A stretch of 64,000 nucleotides of DNA, from positions 124,001 to 188,000 of the forward strand of contig NZ_LMDI01000001.1 in NCBI RefSeq assembly GCF_001425785.1. Direction: 5' to 3'. A program made the position numbers and the translations under genes. How positions within the stretch are numbered: the stretch's first letter is position 1; each line of letters starts with the position of its first letter. Positions 41,158 through 51,547 of this stretch are shown here, in pieces. The notes under the pieces are model-generated. The model saw only the letters and a list, made by a program, of their open reading frames with translations. It ran no database searches and was not told where the DNA came from. The stretch is from Rhizobacter sp. Root1221. Its GTDB lineage: Bacteria; Pseudomonadota; Gammaproteobacteria; Burkholderiales; Burkholderiaceae_C.

Positions 41158-44010
41158 TCACAGCCGCTTGCAGCGAGTCAACGCAGCTGCAAGGTGAGCG
41201 CGATCCAGCGGTTTGACCACGAAATCATCCATGCTGGCAGCTCGGCAGGCTGCCTGTTCCTCGGCCATCACGCCCGCGGTGAGCGCGATGATGCGAGGGC
41301 AGTTGCTCGGCGCCCACTCATTCCGGATGCGCCGCGTCGCTTCAAGGCCGTCCATCACCGGCATCTGTACATCCATCAGGATGACGTCGTAGGGCTGGCG
41401 TTTCAACGCAGCGATGGCTTCGGCACCGTTGCCGGCCACGTCGGCGCGATAGCCCATGTGCTCGAGCAGCAGGGTGAGGATCAGGGCGTTCACCGCGTTG
41501 TCCTCCGCAATCAGGATGCGCAGTGGATTCCGGCGGGCCAGATCGTTCAGCGGCACCGTCGCCGCGGCGGCCGCTGTTGCCAAGCCGCGGCGTTCGAGCA
41601 GCTTGAGGATCGTGTTGAACAGCGCCGCGTGCTTGACCGGCTTGGACAACTGCGCCAGTAGCCCAGCCTCGCGGGCATCGGCTTCCGGCAAAGGGAACCC
41701 CGAGGTCAGCAGTGCTTGTTTGAGAGCAGCACCGCGCAGTGCATGAAGGGCGCGCGCCAGCTGCAGGCCGTCCATCTGGGGCATGTGGAAATCTAGGATG
41801 GCCAGGTCGCAGGCATCGCCGCGTCGCGCCCATTCCAGCGCTTCCTGCGGCGAGCCAGTTCCGCGGACCTGCATTCCCCAGTCCTCCAACTGGCGGCCGA
41901 GAATGCGACGATTGGTGTCGTTATCGTCGACGATCCAGGCCCGCACTCCCGCCAGCGGGGTGGCTTCGCTGGACTGCCACTTCACCTTGGAGTTCTGTAC
42001 CGGCAAGGCGGCGGCGAAGCTGAAATGGAAGGTCGATCCCCGGCCGAACTCGCTCTCGACCCACACGCGCCCACCCATCAACTCGGCCAGCCGCTTGCAG
42101 ATTGCGAGGCCGAGGCCAGAGCCGCCGAACTCGCGCTGAGTCGACGCGTCCACTTGGCTGAAGGAGCGGAACAGCCGGTCGAAGCGTTCCTTTGGAATGC
42201 CGACGCCGGTGTCGCGCACCGCAAAATGCAATTCATGCCGCCCGTCCGCGGTGGCAGTGGTCGACACCGCCACGGCCACCTCGCCCCGAGTGACGAACTT
42301 CACGGCGTTGGACAGGTAGTTGACCAGGATCTGGCGCACGCGCCCCGCGTCGCCCACCAGCGCGTGCGGCACATCGGGCGCGAGCTCGTAGACGAGCTCG
42401 ATATCCTTCTCCCGGGCTCGACCGGCCACCAGGTCCAGGGCGTCCTCGACGACGCCGTTCACCTCGAACGGCAAGCTCTCCAATGGCAGCTTGCCCGACT
42501 CCAGGCTCGAGAAGTCCAGGATGTCGTTGATGACGGTCAGCAGATGGTCGCCACTGTGGCGAATGACGGCGGCGAACTCGCGCTGCTCGTCGTTCAGCGG
42601 CGTGTCGTTGAGCAATCCGGCCATGCCGATGATGGCGTTCAGTGGTGTGCGTATTTCGTGGCTCATCGTGGCCAAGAACTGGCTTTTGGCCAACGTGGCC
42701 AGCTCCAGCTCGTGGGTCTTGCGTTGCAGCTCGTCGACCAGCGCAGCACGCGTCTCGGCCAGTTCCCGGGCGGCGCGGGCTTGCGACGCTGCATGCCGTT
42801 CGTACAAAAGCTCCTCGCGGATGCGGCGGTTCTCGTCCTCGAACTGCTTGCGCCGGATCTGCGCCCGCACGCGGGCCTTCAGCACCATGAACTCGCCGGA
42901 CTTCTGGATGTAGTCATCGGCCCCCGCTCCGAGCCCCTCGAGCATCGCGCCGCGGTCTTCGGATGCAGTCAGCATGATCAGCGGGATGTCGCGTACGAGC
43001 GGCGCGTCCTTGATGCGCCGGCAGGTCTCTTGACCGCCCAGCCCGGGCATCATCAGGTCCATCAAGATGCAATCCACGGGCTGCACGGCCAGCAACTCCA
43101 GCGCTTCTTCGCCCGTGCGCGCGGGCACCACGTCGTAGCCCTCGTCGCGCAGCGTCGATGCCAGCTCGTTCAGGTAGGTCGGGCTGTCGTCTACCGCGAG
43201 GATCTTCTTTGGGCCGAGCAGACTGGCCGGTCCGTCGGTGGTGCCACTGGCGGCGCTGCGCAACGCGGCTGCCAGCCGCGCCAGGATCACCTCGATCGCT
43301 TCGTCCTTGCGCACGAACGCATCGGCGCCAGCATCGAGGGCGTGAAGCTCGGCGCCGCGATCCTCGGACCCGGTCAACAGCAGGCAAGGAACGCCGCGCA
43401 AGGCGGCGTCGAACCGCATGCGACGTATCACCGTGGCGCCGTCGACTCCAGGCAGCACGCCGTCGACGATGACGGCACCGGGGCGCGACGCCGCGGCCAG
43501 GCGCAGCCCCGCCTCGCCACTGTCGGCCGTCGTCACGTCGTAGCCCTCGTCTTCCAGGGCTCGCCGCAATGCGTCCCGGAAAGTGGGGCTATCGTCGATG
43601 ATGAGGATGGTCGGCCGCGCGTTTGCGCCCCCGCCGCCGCGGCGCTGCCGCAACAGCTCGCGCGCCTTGGCGACCATGTAGTTGGCGTCATAGGGCTTGC
43701 CGACATACTCGTCGGCGCCAGTGCGCAGACCGCGAATGCGGTCCTTCACCTCGGCCTCGCTCGACAGCATCAGGATGATGGCGTTCGCCCCCGCAGCGCC
43801 CGCGCGCACTTCCTTCAACAGCTCGACGCCGTCGCCGTCGGGCAGCAGCACGTCCAGCACGAGCACGTCGACCGGCGCGCGCGCAAACGCATCGCGCGCC
43901 GCCGCCACGGTCGCGCAGGAGCGCGAGTGGAAGCCCGAGGTCTCGAAGGCCTCCTGCAGATCCATCCGGACGGTCAGGCTGTCGTCGACGATCAGTACCG
44001 TGTCGTTCAT
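41158..44010 (-). CDS. Five-receiver hybrid histidine kinase (REC-REC-REC-HK-REC-REC)
   Basis: A 950-residue soluble protein. Receivers lie at about 5-122 (D in [10 protein letters not shown]), 134-255 (VIVDGVLPG) and 270-390 (ILMDLMMPG). A coiled stretch leads to HisKA (H near 450 in [10 protein letters not shown]) and HATPase ([28 protein letters not shown]). Two more receivers follow, the first with [13 protein letters not shown] and the second with [13 protein letters not shown] and Lys in FVVKPLD. There is no sensor domain and no membrane helix. It is the last gene of the chemosensory operon, overlapping cheB by 4 bases, so it is the likely output: its front receivers could be phosphorylated by CheA. 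The final output is not visible. Confidence 0.9.
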   Translation of the reverse strand: MNDTVLIVDDSLTVRMDLQEAFETSGFHSRSCATVAAARDAFARAPVDVLVLDVLLPDGDGVELLKEVRAGAAGANAIILMLSSEAEVKDRIRGLRTGADEYVGKPYDANYMVAKARELLRQRRGGGGANARPTILIIDDSPTFRDALRRALEDEGYDVTTADSGEAGLRLAAASRPGAVIVDGVLPGVDGATVIRRMRFDAALRGVPCLLLTGSEDRGAELHALDAGADAFVRKDEAIEVILARLAAALRSAASGTTDGPASLLGPKKILAVDDSPTYLNELASTLRDEGYDVVPARTGEEALELLAVQPVDCILMDLMMPGLGGQETCRRIKDAPLVRDIPLIMLTASEDRGAMLEGLGAGADDYIQKSGEFMVLKARVRAQIRRKQFEDENRRIREELLYERHAASQARAARELAETRAALVDELQRKTHELELATLAKSQFLATMSHEIRTPLNAIIGMAGLLNDTPLNDEQREFAAVIRHSGDHLLTVINDILDFSSLESGKLPLESLPFEVNGVVEDALDLVAGRAREKDIELVYELAPDVPHALVGDAGRVRQILVNYLSNAVKFVTRGEVAVAVSTTATADGRHELHFAVRDTGVGIPKERFDRLFRSFSQVDASTQREFGGSGLGLAICKRLAELMGGRVWVESEFGRGSTFHFSFAAALPVQNSKVKWQSSEATPLAGVRAWIVDDNDTNRRILGRQLEDWGMQVRGTGSPQEALEWARRGDACDLAILDFHMPQMDGLQLARALHALRGAALKQALLTSGFPLPEADAREAGLLAQLSKPVKHAALFNTILKLLERRGLATAAAAATVPLNDLARRNPLRILIAEDNAVNALILTLLLEHMGYRADVAGNGAEAIAALKRQPYDVILMDVQMPVMDGLEATRRIRNEWAPSNCPRIIALTAGVMAEEQAACRAASMDDFVVKPLDRAHLAAALTRCKRL

Positions 44011-45083
44011 GAGGGCACCTCGCGTTGGGTGTTCGCCACCGCGGCCAGCGCGGGTCCGATGTCGCCCAGTGGCAAGATGTGCGCCGCGGCGCCGAGCAGG
44101 GCTGCCTCGCGCGGCATGCCGTACACCACCGATGTCGCCTCGTCCTGGGCGATGGTCAGGCCGCCGGCGCGGCGCAGCGCGAGCAGGCCCGCGGCGCCGT
44201 CACGCCCCATGCCGGTGAGCAGGCAGCCGGCCGCGTTGGCGCCACAGTCGTGCGCGACCGACTCGAACAGCATGTCCACCGACGGCCGGCAGTAATGCCG
44301 CTCGGGTTCCTGCGTCAGCAGCAGTCTGCTCTCCCGCAGCACCAGATGGCGGTCCGGCGGAGCCATCACCACGCAGCCCGCCGCCGCCGCCACGGGCTCA
44401 CCGTCCCGCGCATATCTCACACGGCGCGGGGTTTGCGCGTCCAGCCAATCGGCGAACGCACTACCGAACGGCTCGTTGATGTGCAGGACCAGCAGCACCG
44501 GCGACGGGATCTGCGGCGGCAAGGCGCGCAGCACCTCGACAATGGCCGAGGGGCCGCCAGTCGACGCGCCGATGGCGATCAGTCGACACCGATGTCGCAG
44601 CGTCGCCGGCTCGGCAAACGCGGCCGCGCGCGTCACACGGGGCTGGGCGAGTGCCCCCTGCCGGGCCCGCAGATGCGTGATGACACGGATGCGCGCCACC
44701 AGCTTGAGAGTGGAGAGGAAGCGCCGCTCCCAGTCGCCTTCGGGCTCGTCGCCGGTGGGCTTTTCTAGCACGTCCACCGCCCCGGCAGCCAAGGCATCGT
44801 ACGTCTTGAACAACTCGCCCCGGTTGATCGACGACGAGACCACCAGGATCGGTGTCGGGCAGTGCGCCATGATGTACTCGGTGGCGGCCAGGCCGGTCAT
44901 CAGCGGCAGCATCATGTCCATCGTGACCACGTCGGGCCGCAGTGCGAGGCAGCGCTCGATGGCTTGCTTGCCGTCCTCGGCCTCGCCGACGATCTCGATC
45001 TCGGCGTCGGCTGCCAGGACCTCGCACAGGCGTCTCCTCACGGTGACGGAATCTTCGACGACGAGCACGCGCAGCCTGATCAT
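44007..45083 (-). CDS. cheB: CheB methylesterase/response regulator
   Basis: A 358-residue protein with an N-terminal receiver ([13 protein letters not shown] in [14 protein letters not shown] in EKPTGD) and the C-terminal esterase with the catalytic Ser in [14 protein letters not shown], His in LVLHINEPF and Asp in [13 protein letters not shown]. It removes methyl groups from the MCP of this operon and resets sensitivity. It overlaps cheA and the hybrid kinase by ATGA-type junctions. Confidence 0.94.
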   Translation of the reverse strand: MIRLRVLVVEDSVTVRRRLCEVLAADAEIEIVGEAEDGKQAIERCLALRPDVVTMDMMLPLMTGLAATEYIMAHCPTPILVVSSSINRGELFKTYDALAAGAVDVLEKPTGDEPEGDWERRFLSTLKLVARIRVITHLRARQGALAQPRVTRAAAFAEPATLRHRCRLIAIGASTGGPSAIVEVLRALPPQIPSPVLLVLHINEPFGSAFADWLDAQTPRRVRYARDGEPVAAAAGCVVMAPPDRHLVLRESRLLLTQEPERHYCRPSVDMLFESVAHDCGANAAGCLLTGMGRDGAAGLLALRRAGGLTIAQDEATSVVYGMPREAALLGAAAHILPLGDIGPALAAVANTQREVPS

Positions 45084-47137
45084 GTTGTCTGCACCAGCTG
45101 GCGCACCTGCTCGAGAAACTCGCTCTGCGCGAACTCGCTCTTCACGACATAGGCCTGTGCGCCGACATCTCGTCCACGCTGCCGGTCCTCCACCGACGAA
45201 CGCGAGGTGACGAGCATCGCCGGCACATCGCGCAGCGCCGGGTCGGCGCGGGTGCGCTCGATGAAGGTGAAGCCGTCCATGCCCGGCATTTCGACGTCGA
45301 CCAGGAACAGCGCGTAGGGCTGGCGGCGCGCCTGCTCGAGCGCCTCTTCGCCCGACACCGCCGCATGCACCGCATAGCCGGCCGACTCGAGGATGCTCTG
45401 CTCGAGCATGCGGGTGGTCAGCGAGTCGTCGACCACCAGCACCGGGACGCGCGCGGCCTCGGCGGGGCGCGGCGGTGCGCCGGCGCGCCCCGCCGCGAGC
45501 ACCAGGGCCTCGGCATCCAGCACGAGTTGCGGGTTGCCTTCCACGTCCAGCGAGGCCCCGGCCACCAGCGGGCTCGGCGGGGCCAGCTCGGGCAGCGGCC
45601 GAAGCACGAGCTTGGCAGGTGCCAACAAGCGGTCGACGCCGACGGCCGCGAGCGCGTCGGCGCCTTCGACAATCACCACCGTCCAGTGGACCCGGAGGCT
45701 CGGTGGCGCGGTTTCATCGAGCAACCGGGACAAGGCGATACAGGGGATGACCCTACCGTCGTAGACCATGGTGTCGCCCTGTGCGCTCCGGGCAATGTCC
45801 TGCGGGGCGAGGCGCAGCGTGCGCTGTACTGCATCGAGCGGTATCGCGACCGCCGTGCCGGCCACTTCGACCACCAGGGCTTCGATCGCGGCGAGCGACA
45901 GCGGCACCTTCAGCTCCAGTGTCGTGCCATGCCCCGCCGCGGTCCGTACCGACACCTCGCCGCCAAGGCTCTCGGCCGTTTCGCGTACGACGTCGAGGCC
46001 AATGCCGCGCCCGGCGACCTCGGTCACCGTGCCTGCGGTGCTGAGCCCGCCGCGCAGTAGCAGTTGCAGCAGCGCGTCGACACCGAGCGAGTCCGTCGCC
46101 GCAGCGAGCAGGCCCTTGCGCTGCGCGCTGCGCCGCACTGCGTCGAGATCGACACCAGCGCCGTCATCGCCGCAGCTGAACGCGACATGCCGCCCACGTC
46201 GGGTGACCGCGAGCGTGATCCGGCCTTCCGACGCCTTGCCTGCCGCCTGCCGCACCCCCGGAGCTTCGATGCCATGCGCCACCGCATTGCGCACTGCCTG
46301 CAGCAGCGCGCCCTGCACCGCACCTATCACTTGCGCGTCCAGCCGCACCTCGCCTCCGCGCCCCTCGAACCGCACGCGCTTGCCCAGCGTCTGCGCCGCA
46401 TCGCGCGCGCTGCGTTCGAGCGTGGCGAACAGCGCCCCGGCCGGGATCAGCCGCAATTGTTCGGCGGCGTCGCGCAGTTGCCGCAGCTCGCGGTCGACCT
46501 GGTCGATCGACGAGACCAGGCCTTGTCCGAGTCCGCCGACGAGCGCTTGCAGTTCCGCGGCCAAGACCTGCGACTTGTGCGCAGTGCTGCCCGGCCGGGC
46601 GTTGTCGAGGCTGCGTTGCGGCGCCAGTTGGCCCAGCAGCCGCCGCGCGAGCACGCCCGCGCCGGCGACGCGCTCGCCACTGCGCCGCAGTGAAGCGATT
46701 TGGGCGTGCGTTTGTGCGATGCCATCGAGCAGCGCGTCCATCTCGGCGACATCGGTGCGCAGCGTGCGCACCGCTTCCCCGGGCATTGACTGGGCGGGCC
46801 CCGCGGATGCGGCCTCGGACACGGGCAGCAGCGTGGCGACCTGGGCGCTCATGCGGTCGAGCAGATTCAGCAATCGATCGACGCACTCGCGCGGCACGTT
46901 CACGGTCGCTTCACGCCACGGCGCCAAGGTGTCCTCGACGGCATGGGCCCAGTCCGCAATCTCAGGCTGCTTGACGACACGCGCCGCACCCTTCAGCGTG
47001 TGCGCCAGGCGCAGCAAGCGCGGCACGATGGTCTGCGTCGCGCTACCCTGCTTCTCCAGACCCAGCACAGCTTGGCCGAGTTGCTCCAGCAACTCACGCG
47101 CTTCGACGCGAAAGTACTTGTAGGCGTCCTTGGCCAT
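45080..47137 (-). CDS. cheA: CheA histidine kinase fused to a receiver domain
   Basis: A 685-residue WspE-like protein. Hpt domain with H46 in LAHTLKGAAR, a P3/dimer region (about 190-260), HATPase (AVRNAVAHGIE, SCGDDGAGVD, AGRGIGLDVVRE), a CheW-like regulatory domain (about 410-540) and a C-terminal receiver (VLVVDDSLTTRMLEQ, D in LFLVDVEMPGMDG, K in YVVKSEF). No CheY-binding P2 domain is evident. The receiver in the same chain can act as a phosphate sink or pass phosphate on to the downstream kinase. This arrangement is typical of systems controlling functions other than flagella. Confidence 0.93.
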   Translation of the reverse strand: MAKDAYKYFRVEARELLEQLGQAVLGLEKQGSATQTIVPRLLRLAHTLKGAARVVKQPEIADWAHAVEDTLAPWREATVNVPRECVDRLLNLLDRMSAQVATLLPVSEAASAGPAQSMPGEAVRTLRTDVAEMDALLDGIAQTHAQIASLRRSGERVAGAGVLARRLLGQLAPQRSLDNARPGSTAHKSQVLAAELQALVGGLGQGLVSSIDQVDRELRQLRDAAEQLRLIPAGALFATLERSARDAAQTLGKRVRFEGRGGEVRLDAQVIGAVQGALLQAVRNAVAHGIEAPGVRQAAGKASEGRITLAVTRRGRHVAFSCGDDGAGVDLDAVRRSAQRKGLLAAATDSLGVDALLQLLLRGGLSTAGTVTEVAGRGIGLDVVRETAESLGGEVSVRTAAGHGTTLELKVPLSLAAIEALVVEVAGTAVAIPLDAVQRTLRLAPQDIARSAQGDTMVYDGRVIPCIALSRLLDETAPPSLRVHWTVVIVEGADALAAVGVDRLLAPAKLVLRPLPELAPPSPLVAGASLDVEGNPQLVLDAEALVLAAGRAGAPPRPAEAARVPVLVVDDSLTTRMLEQSILESAGYAVHAAVSGEEALEQARRQPYALFLVDVEMPGMDGFTFIERTRADPALRDVPAMLVTSRSSVEDRQRGRDVGAQAYVVKSEFAQSEFLEQVRQLVQTT

Positions 47138-47140
47138 GCT

Positions 47141-48616
47141 TCAGGCGCCCGCGGTCTGCGGCCGCACCAGGCGCAGCAGGTCTCTCGACAGGCTTGCCAG
47201 CTGCGACACGGTTTCCAGCGTTTGTCCCGAACTGACCTCGGTCTCCTTCGTCGTCTGTGCCAGGTTGGCGATGGCGACGTTGACCTGCTCGACCGCACTC
47301 GTCTGCTGCTTGGTCGACAGTTCGATTTCGCGCGCCGCTTCGGTGGTGGCCGTTACCAAGCCGGCGATCTGCTTGAACGCGACGGCCACGTCGCCGAACT
47401 GCCGGGACCCGCTGTCCACCGCTTTCGAACCGGTTTCGGTGGCCATCACCGTGGTGTTGACGGCGCTACGCACGTCGTCGATCAGGGTGCGGATCTCCTT
47501 GGTCGAGCTGGCCACGCGGTCGGCTAGCTCGCGGATCTCGTCGGCCACGACGGCAAAGCGCTTGCCTGCCTCGCCGGCACCGGCGGCCTCGATGGTCGCA
47601 TTGATGGCCAGGATGTTGGTCTGCTCCGCGAGCTCCGACACGATGTCGAGGACGGCACCGATCTGCTGCGACTTCTTTCCCAGCTCAAGCATGTGGTTCA
47701 CTACCAGGTCGACCTGGCGGCGGATGCTGCCGATCGACTCGTGCGCCTGTTCGACGGTGTTTTCTCCGCTGCGCGCGGAGTTCACCGTCTGGCTGGCGAT
47801 GTGCGCGACGCGCTGCGCGCTCTCGGCGATCTGCCGCGAGGTGGCGAGTAGCTCGCTGATGGTGGTACTGATCTCGTTCATTGCCGTCGCCTGCTCGCGG
47901 GCGCCGGTCGCCTGCTGGTTGGCGGCGGACTGCAGTTCCGACGACGAGCTCTGCACGTGGCCGACGGCGGTGCCGATCTGACGGCCCAGCGCTCGTGTCA
48001 ACAGCCATCCGATCAGCGCGGCGAGCGCCACCAGAAGTGCTGCGATGAGAGTGACGAGCATAGTGGCCGAGGCTGCCGTATCGGTCGCGGCCTGCTTCGC
48101 GTCGTCGCGACGTCGCTGTTCGAGCTTGGCGAATTGATCGAGCGACTGCAGCAATGCCTGAAATTTTGGTTTGCCGTACTCGTCGAAGGCGCCGATCACG
48201 GCGGCCATGGGCGCTTCGCTCTTGCGCAGTGCAACCAAGCGCTCGATGGCCTCCCGGTGCTCGGTCTCAATACGGTCAACACGATCCAGCAGTTCCCGCT
48301 CCTCGGCAGCGGCGGCGCGCGCGCGGAGGTGGCCGAGAATGGTTCGGAATTCGTCGCCGTGAGCGCGAATCTCCTCGAGGTGCGGCTCGGTCCGTTCGAG
48401 CAGGAAGCCGCGGACGCCGACGACGCGGCGCGCGGCCGCCACCTGGAGCTTCTCGGCATCGACGATGTTCTCGCCGTTAACGCTGATCACGTCGTCCTTG
48501 GATTGAACGACGCTTCGCAAGGCGTAGACCGCTACCGCGCCGATCACGACTGTGAGCAAGACCTGCACCGCAACGCCCGCGCCGATTTTCTGACCAAAAG
48601 TCCAGTGCTGGATCAT
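47141..48616 (-). CDS. Methyl-accepting chemotaxis protein
   Basis: A 491-residue MCP. Helix 1 (about 10-33), a periplasmic four-helix-type sensor with [17 protein letters not shown], helix 2 (about 190-212), a short HAMP-like part and a long coiled signalling domain. The hairpin tip is [21 protein letters not shown]...[15 protein letters not shown]. The start at 48616 has AGGAG 8 bases upstream; an ATG at 48622 overlaps the cheW stop (TGATG) and is an alternative. No CheR-binding pentapeptide tail is present (ends RPQTAGA). It is the only receptor in the operon. Confidence 0.92.
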   Translation of the reverse strand: MIQHWTFGQKIGAGVAVQVLLTVVIGAVAVYALRSVVQSKDDVISVNGENIVDAEKLQVAAARRVVGVRGFLLERTEPHLEEIRAHGDEFRTILGHLRARAAAAEERELLDRVDRIETEHREAIERLVALRKSEAPMAAVIGAFDEYGKPKFQALLQSLDQFAKLEQRRRDDAKQAATDTAASATMLVTLIAALLVALAALIGWLLTRALGRQIGTAVGHVQSSSSELQSAANQQATGAREQATAMNEISTTISELLATSRQIAESAQRVAHIASQTVNSARSGENTVEQAHESIGSIRRQVDLVVNHMLELGKKSQQIGAVLDIVSELAEQTNILAINATIEAAGAGEAGKRFAVVADEIRELADRVASSTKEIRTLIDDVRSAVNTTVMATETGSKAVDSGSRQFGDVAVAFKQIAGLVTATTEAAREIELSTKQQTSAVEQVNVAIANLAQTTKETEVSSGQTLETVSQLASLSRDLLRLVRPQTAGA

Positions 48617-48621
48617 CGTCA

Positions 48622-49188
48622 TCACTCCTGTTGTTGTGCCGTGACGTTCTGCCGCGCGAAATGCCGGATCGTCATGAGAATCGAGGCCACATCCACGATT
48701 GGCCGCAGCGGGCCGCCCTGCGACGGCGTGCCGGCGCACGCCACCCGCGCTAGCTCTCGCACATGCGGTCGCTCGGAGCAGCTGCGATCTTGCTGCGCAA
48801 TACCCTCTTGCGGCAGGCGCAAGTGGCCGTCGAAGCCATCGAAGGCAAGCCCGACGGCAACGGATGCTGTGACGACCAGCCAACGCGGCGCGGCGTCGGC
48901 GGTGCAGCCGAGCAGCACGCGCAGGTCGTACACGGGGAGGACGCTGCCGCGAAAGCCGGCGATGCCGAGGAATTCGGGCGCGTCTCGCGGCAGGCGCGTG
49001 AACTTCTTTCCGGCGAACAACCCGCTGACGGTGGTCAGATGCAACGCATAGGGTTCACCGCCCAGCCGGATCGCCAGCAGGTCCAGCGACGCTGCCTGCA
49101 CGCTGCGCGGCGGCTCAGCGAAGCTGCGATCGAAATCGTGCCGCAGTTCGGCCGCGCGCTGCGCGAGTGGCAATGTGTGGCCGTTCAT
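48622..49188 (-). CDS. cheW: CheW-like scaffold protein 2
   Basis: A 188-residue CheW-domain protein ([46 protein letters not shown]) with a short extra C-terminal tail ending QQQE. It bridges MCP and CheA in the array. The ATG overlaps the cheR stop by ATGA and its own stop overlaps the MCP start region. It corresponds to WspD in position relative to cheR. Confidence 0.9.
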   Translation of the reverse strand: MNGHTLPLAQRAAELRHDFDRSFAEPPRSVQAASLDLLAIRLGGEPYALHLTTVSGLFAGKKFTRLPRDAPEFLGIAGFRGSVLPVYDLRVLLGCTADAAPRWLVVTASVAVGLAFDGFDGHLRLPQEGIAQQDRSCSERPHVRELARVACAGTPSQGGPLRPIVDVASILMTIRHFARQNVTAQQQE

Positions 49189-50693
49189 ACGGATTCCCCG
49201 CAAACTTGCAGTTCGGCGCGGCACAGCGCGAGCAGCGTTTCGCGGTTAAAGCCGCCGCCGAACAGCAGCAGACGCGACGCGTCCTCACGCTCCAACAGGG
49301 CCAGCGCATGAGTCATTTCGTTCCTGACCGTCTCGCGCTCGCCGGCGCGTCGGGCGAGCAAACCGAGGTGCATGCGCGGCATCGCGAACGTCGGGTCCAG
49401 GTAGATGGCGGCCTGGTCCTGATCGGCGGCACCGCGCCGGTCACCGGCGCCTTCGCGGCAAAGCGCCAGCACGTAGTGCGCACCCGCGTTCAACTCGTCG
49501 AGCGCGAGCAGCCGGTGGCACACGTCTTCGGCTTGCGCGAGTTGGCCGCTGTGCGCCAGCAGCACCGCGCGTAGCAGCAGCACGTCCGGGTCGCGCGCCG
49601 ACTCGGGCGGAACTGCCTGCATCATGCCCAGTGCTTCGGCAAAGCGTTCCTGCTGAAACAGTTCGAGCGCCGGTCCGAGATGCCAGGGCTCGAGAACCCC
49701 TGCGGCGGCGCCTGTCGACATCGTCACCTGAGTCAGCTCGCGGATGCGTTTGGAGGATTCTCCGATCGCATCGATCCAGGTGCCGGCACCTTCCACGACC
49801 GCGGTCAGCGCAGGGCCCACCGCCACGTCGTCCTGTTGCAGGCACGCACGCTCAGGCTGCGCAACCCCATCCTTGCGCTGGTAGTAGAAGGTTCCGTGCG
49901 TGTGCCGCAGGTGGAACGCCTGCGACAGGCCATGCAGGGTCTCGGCATGACCAAGAAACAGGTAGCCACCCGGTGCCAGTGAGCGCGTGATGCGTGCCAC
50001 TACCGCCGCTGCGCTCTGCGCGGTGAAGTACATCAAGACATTGCGGCAGAAGACGATGTCATAAGCATCGGCTTGCCACAGTTCAGGGTCGTCCTCGTTG
50101 AGGTTGCGCTCCTCGAACGTCACGGCCGCGCGGATGGCGTCGTCCAAAACCAGGTCGCGTCCTTTCTGTCGAAACCAGCGCTGCTGCATCGCGGGCGATG
50201 TCTCGCGCAGGGCCCAGCCCGCGTAGCGCGCCTGCAGTGCCTTCGCGATCATCGCCGGGTTCAGGTCCACCGCACGAATCCACAGCTGCCACGACGGGTC
50301 GGGCAGCACGTCGCGCAGCGTCATCGCGATCGAATACGCTTCTTCGCCGGAGGCGCAGCCGGCCGACAGGATGCGCAGGCAACGGCGCGTCGCCTGCGCG
50401 CGCGCGCGCTCGGGCAGGACGCCATCGCGCACCGCGTGAAGCTGGTCGATGTTGCGGAAGAAATAGGTTTCCCCGACCGTCAGCTCTTGGGCGAGCGCGC
50501 CGAACTCGCCGCGCAGTTGCCTGGCCTCCAGCCGCGCCAGATACGGCTCGGCCGGAAGGGCGTTCCACTCCATGCGACGCTGCAGCACTTCGGCGAGCAA
50601 GCCCGTCTTTGAATCCTCGAATTTCAGCCCGAGGTAGCGGGCGACGAGTGCCCTGAAACGCTCGACCTGAGTGGCACTCACAGCGGTTTTCAT
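49185..50693 (-). CDS. cheR: CheR methyltransferase with C-terminal TPR repeats
   Basis: A 502-residue protein. Residues 1-285 are CheR: N-terminal helical domain (VERFRALVARYLGLKFEDS), the SAM-binding ILSAGCASGEEAYSIAMTL, and VFCRNVLMYF. Residues about 340-480 are TPR-like helical repeats (ALELFQQERFAEALGMMQAV, LLRAVLLAHSGQLAQAEDVC). This CheR-TPR layout is that of WspC. It methylates the receptor glutamates. Overlaps both CheW genes. Confidence 0.93.
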   Translation of the reverse strand: MKTAVSATQVERFRALVARYLGLKFEDSKTGLLAEVLQRRMEWNALPAEPYLARLEARQLRGEFGALAQELTVGETYFFRNIDQLHAVRDGVLPERARAQATRRCLRILSAGCASGEEAYSIAMTLRDVLPDPSWQLWIRAVDLNPAMIAKALQARYAGWALRETSPAMQQRWFRQKGRDLVLDDAIRAAVTFEERNLNEDDPELWQADAYDIVFCRNVLMYFTAQSAAAVVARITRSLAPGGYLFLGHAETLHGLSQAFHLRHTHGTFYYQRKDGVAQPERACLQQDDVAVGPALTAVVEGAGTWIDAIGESSKRIRELTQVTMSTGAAAGVLEPWHLGPALELFQQERFAEALGMMQAVPPESARDPDVLLLRAVLLAHSGQLAQAEDVCHRLLALDELNAGAHYVLALCREGAGDRRGAADQDQAAIYLDPTFAMPRMHLGLLARRAGERETVRNEMTHALALLEREDASRLLLFGGGFNRETLLALCRAELQVCGESV

Positions 50694-51151
50694 GCGATAG
50701 CTCCGAGCGCCGCGTTCCCGGCCCAGGAGTCGTCGGGTAACAGGCGGGTGCTGCTCAGCACAAGCAACAGCTCGGCGTCGAGCAGTCCGATCGCCGCGAC
50801 GACGTCCCCGCCGGCCTCTTGCAGCAGCGGGGGCAACTGGTGCAGCGAGTCGGTCGGGACCTCGCGCACGCCGAGTACGGAATCCACCGCCAGGGCGACC
50901 CGGCGTTCACCAGCGATGACGGTGACGAAACGATTGGCCGGGGCGGCCAGCTCACCGAGCAGGTGCGCCGCGTCGACAACCGGCACCGGCATGCCCCGGA
51001 TCACGGCGAGCCCGCGTACGAAGTGCGGCGCACCCGCGACGGCTTCGACCGGCAGTGGCCGCATGGTTTCGACCACATGCGCGAGCGGCAAGGCGCAAAG
51101 CCGCGTGTGTACTCGGCAGATCAGCGACAGGTCTGCCTTGGGCTCATTCAC
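50690..51151 (-). CDS. cheW: CheW-like scaffold protein 1, first gene of the chemosensory operon
   Basis: A 153-residue CheW-domain protein (LSLICRVHTRLCALPLAHVVETMRPLPV, FVRGLAVIRGMPVPVVDAAHLLG). The start is uncertain: a GTG at 51151 fits the family start and has AAGGTC upstream; another GTG lies at 51196. A 30-codon ATG frame (51236-51144) with a GAGGTGAG site overlaps the GTG at 51151 and may be a coupled leader peptide. The operon continues cheR-cheW-mcp-cheA-cheB-kinase with nearly all junctions overlapping. Confidence 0.85.
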   Translation of the reverse strand: MNEPKADLSLICRVHTRLCALPLAHVVETMRPLPVEAVAGAPHFVRGLAVIRGMPVPVVDAAHLLGELAAPANRFVTVIAGERRVALAVDSVLGVREVPTDSLHQLPPLLQEAGGDVVAAIGLLDAELLLVLSSTRLLPDDSWAGNAALGAIA

Positions 51152-51547
51152 GTGAATGACCTTGCGTCCGCGCCGCCGACAATGCGCGTGGATCACGCGC
51201 AGAGGGAGCGATCCGGCCTTGAATCTGGTCGATCATTTTTTTCTCACCTCAATGCACCCAGGCCCGCGCGAGACTTTGGAAAGGTGCCCGTCGCGAACTC
51301 GCAGTGCAACGGCCTTGTCGGTGAGTGAGGACGGCGCCGTTTCATACGTCCTTGGCGGCGCCGCCAGACATCACTTCGTCAGCCAGAGCACATGGCGCAA
51401 TGGCGCAGCGCTCCGACATGACCAACCACGTCCCTGAGCGGGTCTAGTAGCTGGATGATGTTGCGGCCGGGCATCGGCCGCTAGCTGTCAGACCTTACAG
51501 GCCGGCTTGGCGGAGCGTGGACCGGGCTTGGTCGCCGGCGTTCATTA
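51152..51547 (-). other. Upstream region of the chemosensory operon
   Basis: 396 bases. Near the gene is the 30-codon leader frame (ATG 51236, GAGGTGAG site). No strong sigma70, sigma54 or sigma28 promoter could be placed. The right half shows no coding frame and runs into the left end of the IS5-family element. Confidence 0.45.

Noticed and set aside
42025-44295. A 756-codon open frame opposite the five-receiver kinase
   Set aside because: Shadow of a high-GC gene; no motif, and the minus strand has five clear receivers and a kinase core.
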